Assembly (NCBI GenBank): GCA_907165275.2
Contig: OU015662.1
Location: forward strand, 10,485,501 to 10,549,500
Reading direction: 5' to 3'
DNA: 64,000 nucleotides
Source: Zygaena filipendulae
Taxonomy: Eukaryota > Arthropoda > Insecta > Lepidoptera > Zygaenidae
Shown: one piece after another, positions 60,671 through 64,000 of the stretch
Numbering within the stretch: the stretch's first letter is position 1
Layout of the letters: each line of letters begins with the position of its first letter
Notes under the pieces: generated by a model
What the model saw: the letters and a program-made list of their open reading frames with translations, nothing else
Database searches by the model: none
What the model was told of the DNA's origin: nothing
Position numbers and translations under genes: made by a program

Positions 60671-61585
60671 TAAACGTATGCGAGGATAAGAGCTCAAAAG
60701 CGCATTTTCATCCGACTTGCTTTAAATTTATCGTCACTGCTCAACTCCTATGTGTCTTAGCGTTATGTTATATAGCCTATAACCTGCCCAGGAGTATGGA
60801 CTACAATCGTACCAAGTTTGGTTAAAATCCCTTCAGCAGTATTATATTATCTGACCCATGCGGGCATATACAGACAGACAGACAAGTATACAGGTAGACA
60901 GAGAGATAAGTATATATAGTATAGCTGAAATTGCAGGATAAAAAGCGTCTCTTGTTAGTTAGCTGTGTTTTGCACGTAATTTCATTCAACTTTGTCCAGT
61001 TTGTGTTTGTGTAGTTCTAAATTTTTATTTATTACATCTACTATTATGTGAAAGCTATAATAAGTGGCCTTACTTCTAAATATTCTTCTTATTCTAATGT
61101 AAGCTTTCCAAAAAGTGTAAAATAAAATAAAATAAAAATAATCAAAGATATCAAATAATAATCAAAGTTGCTCTCTCGTAAATTTCTGGACTCTTGGGAC
61201 CTGGGATAAAAGGCATCCTATCTTAACTCAGAGATAATAATATATAATAACGAAAAGGTTCTTTTTAAATAAATTGTAGTTTAGTTAATCCAAAGATTAC
61301 CAACCTACATAGAAATATATACAGCCTCTTTATAATGTTAATAACGAGTAAAATGGTTTCCTAATAGCCATTCCGTTGGGCTGCCTTAAGGGTTGAATTC
61401 CCAAAAACCCTTTGTGGGGCTTGCCTTACAGTAAAAGGTAGCCGGGCACAGATAATATAGTATCTACCTAATGCCTTAGGTAAAGTTTCAAGTTATCAGT
61501 GGTTTGGGTCTAGCTTTGATGTACCCACCAGTATTCAGTGAGATGTAATTTTTATATACGAATTATATAAATGATTCCTGACTAA
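60671..61585. other. AT-rich spacer with repeat fragments
   Basis: A GACAGACAGACAAGTATACA tail-like run near 60875 and AGCCATTCCGTTGGGCTGCC near 61367, which I believe belongs to a common lepidopteran repeat. No gene. Confidence 0.35.
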
Positions 61586-61784
61586 TCCTATTAATATTAT
61601 AAATGTGAAAGTGTGGATGTATGGATGTTTGTTACTCAATCACGCAAAAACGGCTGAACGGATTTGGATGAAATTTGGCATATACGTTGTCAGGGGTAGA
61701 GAAAAGGACATAGGGTACTTCTTATCCCAGAATTCCCGCGGGAACTCCGAAATTACCGCGGGTGAAACCGCGGGGCACAGCTAG
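61586..61784 (+). mobile_element. Helitron-like element (Lep1 type), intact ends
   Basis: TCCTATTAATATTATAAATG to ACCGCGGGTGAAACCGCGGG then GCACAGCTAG, between A and T. Confidence 0.88.
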
Positions 61785-61785
61785 T

Positions 61786-61976
61786 ACCTACATATTATAA
61801 ATATACGAATGTGAGTTCGTTTGTTTTTTGTTCGTTCGTTACCCTTTAACGCCTTAAATACTCATCCGAGCATCATGAAAGTTTGCATACACGTTGTCAG
61901 CCGTACAGAACAGGGCTTAGGGTACTTTTTTCCCGGAATCCCCGCAGAAACCCCGAAATCCAACCGCAGGGAACAG
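61786..61976 (+). mobile_element. Second Helitron-like element, abutting
   Basis: ACCTACATATTATAAATATA start, CATCATGAAAGTTTGCATAC, end CCAACCGCAGGGAACAG; 3' terminus degraded. Confidence 0.7.
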
Positions 61977-62015
61977 TAAGTAGATAAAATAAGTCGTATG
62001 TCAAGGGCTGGGTTA

Positions 62016-62332
62016 GTTTATATCAACAGACATTGAGCGTGCCCGACACGTTCCGTCGCAGACAAAATGATATTCTCCAATACAGTGTGTATTAACATAT
62101 TCACATCTATCGTAACACGGCCGCACAGACGCGGACAGACACGGGCCGTGTCCGGCCGGCATTCGCGGAAAGAATATTTTGTCTGCGCGGTTCATGTCTG
62201 TACGTGTCTGTGGCTACATGCCGAGCACTCCGAGCAGTGTGCATGGAGCATCGGCACGGTGCAGATGTCTTTTCTGTCTGTCGGCGTCTGCTACGGAACG
62301 TGCTGGCACGCTCAACGTCTGTAGATATAAAC
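62016..62332. mobile_element. Foldback element, ACAGACATTGAGCGTGCC family, copy 2
   Basis: Arms TTATATCAACAGACATTGAG and inverted CTCAACGTCTGTAGATATAA; inside, GCAGACAAAAT and its inverse ATTTTGTCTGC. Shared with the inner part of 18048-18503. Confidence 0.75.
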
Positions 62333-63131
62333 TATTATAAACGAACCCTAAAATGTAACTAAAACAGAAGCTCAGCAACAATATTATCTCCCTAGCAATA
62401 CGTAAGTAATGTTAATATAACCTTATTATTCCGGTCCGCATGACTTTGTATCATGCATTAACCGAAGACCAGCGGCGGTGTATCCCGTGCGATCAGTGCG
62501 CACCACTCCACACGTGCGATCCGTGTAATGTAATTGCTTTCGCGCGCCGCGGGCTGTATCTATCTATGTCGATCCCAATTAATGCACCGTCGGCCGTCTC
62601 TATACTCGTACAGTGTACACGATATTGAATCTTTAGTGAGTGAAAATAAAGTTCAGTTTAGCACGTACGATCGTGATGTATGTTGAGTGTGCAGTATTAT
62701 CATAATGAATTTCGTGTACTAAGGCATCTCTACCTAGTAGTTTTAGTAGAAATATATGTATATAAAGGAAAAAAAAGTGGGCGTCCAAGCTAAAAGATAC
62801 CAGTTCTCGGCATTTAGTTTCCGAGATATAAGAGGTTTTGTAAAATTGGGTGGAAAAATTGCGCGCGCGATTTTAATTGATTTTATTAACAAATGCTCAA
62901 TTTTCTACAATTTTATACCTTATCTTAATCTACAGTAGGTAATATATTGAATCTATGTAACAAGCAAGTATAGTAGTGTGTTTGTTGTTTTCACTCAAAC
63001 TTTTATAATGCTTTTTCTCAAATCAAGCTTTTTCAGAATTTCAACTTCAAATGTCTGATAAAAAAAACTGTGCTAGTTTTTGAATATTTTTTCAATCCTT
63101 ACTATCAATTGACTATTCTAGATACCGAATC

Positions 63132-63185
63132 TAGTTTTAACTCAATACCCCACTACTGGTGTCTTTTTGCTTGGACGCCCCCACA
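63132..63185. repeat. Dispersed 60-bp repeat, copy 2
   Basis: TTAACTCAATACCCCACTAC and TTTTTGCTTGGACGCCCCC, matching 22441-22495. Confidence 0.6.
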
Positions 63186-63384
63186 TATCTATTGTAAACA
63201 AAAAATGCCAACGTTCGCATTAAACTAGATATTGATGTTTTTTTTTAAATAAAATACAATACAAAGCTCACAAAGGCCACGCAGGTAAAAAAAAAAAAAC
63301 GTAATAAATTTCCTTCACGCGTTCATAAATATGGTATTTTATCATAAATTTCAATACGATCAACGCGTATAATGTGTACCAACA

Positions 63385-64000
63385 CAGATTTTCCATCTCG
63401 CAAGCCACGACAGACAGTTCCTCAATAAAGGTCGAAATAATAGACATCACCGAGGCCGGGGAAACGCCGCCCAGCTATTTGCGCTGAACGTTCAATAGAT
63501 ATGCAAATATTTATTTTTACGACACTCGCATCACCATACAAACGACCGGGGGAAGGCATCGGAGAAGCGTCTACGGCCTCCCAACATAGATTATCATAAA
63601 CACAGCCCCGCGGCGAATTATAAAGACGGAACGGCGTAAACCGATCCAACGAGACGACTAATCGTCGCAAACAACTATGTATATCATACGCCCGATAAAC
63701 CACCTCGTTTACCATATCAATCCGATGCGAAGCGGGAACGGGCCGACGAGCCACTAGCTGGATATAAACCGGAGAGGAAATGAAAAGTTTTCCGAACGAC
63801 AATGGATTAACAATTTATGTGCGTCCGCCGGCTCGGCCCACTGAATAAGTGTGCCCGTGACAGTTAAATTGCAAAAGTTAATGCATAAATAAAAGGTAAT
63901 AATACAGCGGGGGCGGCCGCCTCTGTAACCAGTAAGCCTCTTATAACGCCGCGCCGGCCTGTTTGTGAGACTGTTCGTCCCAATGGCCACAGAGACGCAA
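63385..64000. other. CG-richer unique island with octamer site
   Basis: Non-repetitive sequence of balanced composition; ATGCAAAT (POU octamer) near 63500, plus ATAAATAAAA and TTTATG sites. Minus-strand open frames (63422-63802, 63754-63990) carry no recognisable domain. Looks like regulatory rather than coding DNA. Confidence 0.3.

Noticed and set aside
63422..63990. Minus-strand frames of 126 and 78 residues at the window end
   Set aside because: No recognisable motif or splice consistency; composition fits a non-coding island better.

Overview
The window is nuclear DNA from an insect, very probably a moth or butterfly (Lepidoptera). The reasons are AT-rich introns and intergenic DNA, frequent GTAGGTA/TACCTAC strings, and many short non-autonomous transposons. 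These include roughly thirty full or partial Helitron-like copies that match the published description of lepidopteran Lep1 elements as I recall it (TC start, CTAG end, GC-rich hairpin near the 3' end, insertion between A and T). The species cannot be named from the sequence.

Region 1, 341-23484 (+): a complete 12-exon gene for the histone H3-Thr3 kinase haspin. It was rebuilt by hand from splice sites. All junctions are GT-AG, all phases agree, and the total is 4134 nt (1377 residues plus stop). The first five exons encode a long, Ser/Asn/Asp-rich, poorly conserved N-terminal region with four copies of a 22-residue repeat. Exons 6-12 encode the kinase domain, with the glycine loop, the HRDLHWGN catalytic loop, and DYS in place of DFG. 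Introns 7-11 are large and full of Helitron-like elements, MITEs and SINEs.

Region 2, 23680-24483 (+): a tentative two-exon gene of 68 residues. Region 3, 24855-30630 (+): an unrecognised multi-exon gene. Its first five exons are phase-consistent. They can be joined either to exon 6, which ends in a stop (178 aa), or to exons 7 and 8 (233 aa), but not to both. This predicts alternative C-termini.

Region 4, 30631-64000: no convincing plus-strand gene. Two small minus-strand exon candidates (45063-44959 and 42505-42276), a transposon-poor block at about 37.3-41.7 kb, and islands of GC-richer unique sequence between transposons suggest the 3' part of a large minus-strand gene, possibly a developmental regulator. 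This is inference.

The repeats can be dated against one another. A hAT-type MITE at 22583-22943 has a perfect 8-bp target duplication and contains a later Helitron-like insertion. A second copy of the same MITE at 58972-59439 contains a different MITE flanked by a perfect 4-bp duplication. That second MITE family occurs five times here, always with an exact 4-bp duplication.
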